From: Flavitalea plasmicola
GTDB lineage: Bacteria; Bacteroidota; Bacteroidia; Chitinophagales; Chitinophagaceae
Reading direction: 5' to 3'
Length of the DNA stretch: 64,000 nucleotides
Assembly: GCF_030546645.1 (NCBI RefSeq)
Contig: NZ_JAUOTO010000003.1
Location: 836,956 to 900,955 of the forward strand
Shown here: piece after piece, positions 62,501-64,000 of the stretch
Layout of the letters: each line of letters starts with the position of its first letter
Numbering within the stretch: position 1 is the first letter of the stretch
Program-made: the position numbers and the translations under genes
The notes under the pieces: generated by a model
Seen by the model: only the letters and a program-made list of their open reading frames with translations
Told to the model about the DNA's origin: nothing
The model's database searches: none

Positions 62501-63668
62501 CGATCATTTGCCGGGGCACATGATCCCTTCCGTCTGGATACCGCTGCCGGTGATGCCCCTTACACGGATCGGGAAAATTGACAAGCAGGCTTTACCCGCA
62601 GCCGACGGTTTCAGCAGGCAGGACGACACGATTATCGCTCCCCGTAATAACCTGGAAATGGAGCTCGCAGGTATATGGCAAGCGCTGCTAAGATTGGAAC
62701 AGGTGGGCATCACGCAAAGCTTTTTCTCTCTGGGAGGACATTCATTGCTGATCTTTCCAATGGTTGACCGTATCCGCAAACTGGGTTACCCTGTCGTTTT
62801 CAAAGATATTTTCAAATACCAGACGATACAGCAGCTGGCCGCCGGTCTGCTGGCATCGATGAATGCCCGGGCAGATGCACCATCCCACCTTCGGCTGCTC
62901 CATAAGGGAAAACAAGGAAAACCCCTATTCATTCTTCCCGGCTCGCCGGGATTCTGCGACGCATATGATGAGCTGGCAACAGCTGTCGGCGGATCACATG
63001 CCATCTATGGCGTACAAATGATGGGACTGAAGGAAGGGGAGGAGCCTCCAATGAGCCTTACCGATACCGCACAAATAGTGAAAGGATGGCTACGGGAGAT
63101 ACAGCCACATGGCCCCTATCGTCTCATAGCCCATAGTTTCGGAGCCTACCTGGCCGTTGAGGTCAACCGCCTCTGGCAGCTGGAAGGAGAGAGCGCTGAG
63201 TTTATCGTGATGCTGGATGCACCGGTGCACAAACGCACGATCACCACCGACGAGCAGCTGTTGCAGACGACAGGCATTTTCCTGGAACATTACTGGAAAT
63301 GTCCTCCGGCACACCGTAACTGGATAGACCAGCTGCGGTCGGTTATGGGCGGCTGGACAGAAACGGACAAGATCCGTGGCATCGTAAACCATATCAGGCT
63401 TCGGTCCGGTCGTCCGGAGATAGCTTCGACGCTGCATGCTGCGCTCGTTCAGTCTGCAATGGCATACCGGCTGCCTGAAGACATCGGGACAAAACTGGTG
63501 ATTGTTAGTGCGACAGAAACAACAAACCTAAGAGAGGCATACCTCGGATGGCAACGCTATACCCAAGACTGCAAATTAATTACGGGCATGGGCGACCACT
63601 GGAGTATGGTACAGGGAGAAAATGCCAGCCGGCTCGCAGAAAAAATAAAGGACTGTTTGGCGCTGTAG
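59508..63668 (+). CDS. Terminal nonribosomal peptide synthetase, TubC docking-C-A-T-TE
   Basis: About 1386 residues. An N-terminal TubC-like docking domain (about 5-60, LFLEDGQLKYKTNGKTAVD) is followed by a condensation domain with HHIAADA (210-216; the last G is Ala), an adenylation domain about 530-1020 (code read as DGSKIGHIGK, near the Asp code), a carrier domain (GGHSL, Ser1079) and a thioesterase about 1125-1386. The thioesterase triad is visible: Ser1210 (AHSFG, first Gly replaced by Ala), Asp1237 (MLDAPV), His1364 (GDHWSM). It adds the last residue and releases the product as free acid or macrocycle. GTG 59502 is also open, but ATG 59508 is preferred. Confidence 0.94.
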   Translation: MANDLDKGLSLLKEAGKREIVLFLEDGQLKYKTNGKTAVDQDFIGEIRRYKKEIQSLLAGRSDNHIPDWDSVIAHRVSGGRSPLSFSQERLWFIHRLEGSAHYHIPWVWRLTGILNIQALEAACQEVVDRHEVLRTVLKEEEGIRWQEVMDKGRWQMETIDGSKLVEQTEQQQLITALVDKPFDLSKDHPLRVHLIALSGNEHLLILTLHHIAADAWSWNILMQELTAAYAAHEKGRTVSLPPLPIQYADYALWQRRFLQGERQERQLAYWRKQLAGAPPLVLPSDFPRPGVQTTIGTGLGMALDAGLSLQLKAFSISCRATLFVTVLTALKVLLYRYSGQKDICIGTPMTGRIKETERLIGFFLNTIVIRSRQERDMSFQELLDSVKQTVLEAYDHQDIPFGRVVEEVVTERQLHHSPLFQVMFVMQHAAGSPDLHLGETVLSNEPFRSWHAKFDLTVTVADTKEGLYLHINYRKDLYKESAIHRMLCHYQELLRSIVAAPALQIGTLRILPRAEENILREEFGRARVDYPKDKSIVDLFTEQAVSSPGAKAVITEEQSLSYEQLHEMSSRLAAYLRRKGVNKESLVGICVERSAAMIVGIFAIMKAGGAFVPIHPDHPADHIRFVLDDTRCAVCLVNPVLKEKILSFTTDVDLVDSRAYQEMPHDAVYAPDITPVDVSPAGLAYIIYTSGSTGRPKGVMIEHGALVEHVSAIRDGVGLTNCRSFALIASLVADGGYSMLFCALLQGSATHILSDSMVLDGNEITAYFRSNDIDCLKIIPSLWMSYAGEGRVVMPRKVIIFGGEPMPSTVLPMLRDAGYKGDIFNHYGPTETTIGKLLYKTDPERTYDRVPIGRPFSNSNIYITDGNGQLCPIGVPGEIRIGGAGLARGYWARPELTEQKFIPDPFGSAGSRVYLTGDIGRWLEDGNIELQGRVDDQVKIRGHRIELGEIEIVAEQSGLVRQVAVVAPADSSGHRYLAGYVVADDDFRPQALTDYLADHLPGHMIPSVWIPLPVMPLTRIGKIDKQALPAADGFSRQDDTIIAPRNNLEMELAGIWQALLRLEQVGITQSFFSLGGHSLLIFPMVDRIRKLGYPVVFKDIFKYQTIQQLAAGLLASMNARADAPSHLRLLHKGKQGKPLFILPGSPGFCDAYDELATAVGGSHAIYGVQMMGLKEGEEPPMSLTDTAQIVKGWLREIQPHGPYRLIAHSFGAYLAVEVNRLWQLEGESAEFIVMLDAPVHKRTITTDEQLLQTTGIFLEHYWKCPPAHRNWIDQLRSVMGGWTETDKIRGIVNHIRLRSGRPEIASTLHAALVQSAMAYRLPEDIGTKLVIVSATETTNLREAYLGWQRYTQDCKLITGMGDHWSMVQGENASRLAEKIKDCLAL

Positions 63669-63693
63669 AGAAATTTTACTTAAAACTATTACA

Positions 63694-64000
63694 ATGGAAT
63701 ATCGTCAACTTGGAAACACGGGCCTCAGCCTGTCCGCTATTGCTTTTGGGGCCTGGGCCATCGGCAAATGGGAGCAGGGGGGAGTCGAGCCGGCTGATGC
63801 CACGGCGGCGCTCAGAAAGGCTTATGAAATGGGGTTTACCTCCATCGATACTGCGCCGCTGTATGGTTTGGGGCTGAGTGAAGAGATCGTCGCAACAGCT
63901 TTTGCCGGCATCCCGCGGGACAGGCTGCAGCTCATGACCAAATGTGGAGTGGTCTGGGGAGAGGCCAGGGGACACTTGTGGGTCAAAGACAAAAAATTGC
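63694..64000 (+). CDS. Aldo/keto reductase, 5' part only
   Basis: The window ends inside this gene after 102 codons. The N-terminus MEYRQLGNTGLSLSAIAFGAW and later FTSIDTAPLYGLGLSEEIV are typical of NAD(P)H-dependent aldo/keto reductases; Asp and Tyr of the tetrad are seen (DTAPLY), while the Lys lies in MTKCG. It starts 26 bases after the synthetase stop, so it is probably still in the operon and may reduce a carbonyl of the product or of a sugar. The 3' end is outside the window. Confidence 0.82.
   Translation, partial: MEYRQLGNTGLSLSAIAFGAWAIGKWEQGGVEPADATAALRKAYEMGFTSIDTAPLYGLGLSEEIVATAFAGIPRDRLQLMTKCGVVWGEARGHLWVKDKKL

Noticed and set aside
42411-63668. Catecholate siderophore cluster
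   Set aside because: A Ser module and an aryl ligase recall enterobactin, but there are no EntA/B/C-type genes, the lyase-like gene points to 4-hydroxybenzoate, and no TonB receptor or iron box is in the operon.
1-64000. CRISPR arrays, insertion sequences, phage or integrase genes
   Set aside because: No regularly spaced repeats, transposase or integrase motifs, or target-site duplications were seen on reading the window; the tRNA-Gly gene has no adjacent integrase or att-like repeat.

Overview
The window looks like chromosomal DNA of a Bacteroidota bacterium, most likely a Chitinophagaceae member such as Chitinophaga or a close relative. The evidence is gene content: type 9 secretion sorting domains, a paired DUF1800/DUF1501 locus, TonB-dependent receptors with carboxypeptidase-like N-domains, a DUF4249 lipoprotein, a hybrid two-component sensor with a propeller ectodomain, large FtsX-type permeases without ATPases, an HxlR regulator, and several promoter boxes of the TTG...TAnnTTTG type. 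The genus is inferred, not proven.

Left part (1-42,150) is a mosaic of housekeeping and envelope genes. It holds a beta-lactamase-fold hydrolase; a small lipoprotein; a three-gene surface/secretion operon (DUF1800, DUF1501, PKD/gliding C-terminal protein); an Oar-like TonB receptor; tRNA-Gly(CCC); a two-part membrane Fe-S redox module interrupted by Crp, DoxX and YceI genes; a phosphoribosyltransferase; gyrA; a TPR protein; a large MscS-type channel; a 1365-residue hybrid sensor kinase; an FtsX permease; a divergent HxlR/quinone-reductase-like pair with a visible operator; a surface-repeat protein/TonB receptor/DUF4249 operon; a CRTAC1-like seven-motif propeller protein; an OmpA lipoprotein; and a second FtsX permease with a PD40 protein.

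Right part (42,186-63,668) is one tightly packed, rightward operon for a nonribosomal peptide. It starts from a promoter embedded in a perfect inverted repeat and a roughly 190-base structured leader. Gene order: chorismate-lyase (UbiC)-like protein, stand-alone aryl/acyl AMP-ligase, acyl carrier protein, a GT1-like/A-T-C fusion, SAM methyltransferase, HemN/HemW-like radical SAM enzyme, C-A(Ser)-T-E-C-A-T synthetase, a beta-1,4-galactosyltransferase-like (GT7) enzyme, and a TubC docking-C-A-T-TE synthetase. An aldo/keto reductase gene follows and runs off the end of the window.

The simplest reading is that chorismate is converted to 4-hydroxybenzoate, which is adenylated, loaded on the carrier protein and used to cap a four-residue peptide (Asp-like, D-Ser, unknown, Asp-like) released by the thioesterase, with methylation, radical chemistry and glycosylation as tailoring. 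The most unusual element is a GT1 glycosyltransferase-like domain fused to the N-terminus of an NRPS protein. It has lost the usual catalytic His and Asp and the phosphate-binding His, so it may not be a glycosyltransferase at all. No phosphopantetheinyl transferase, MbtH protein, exporter or mobile element is visible in the window.
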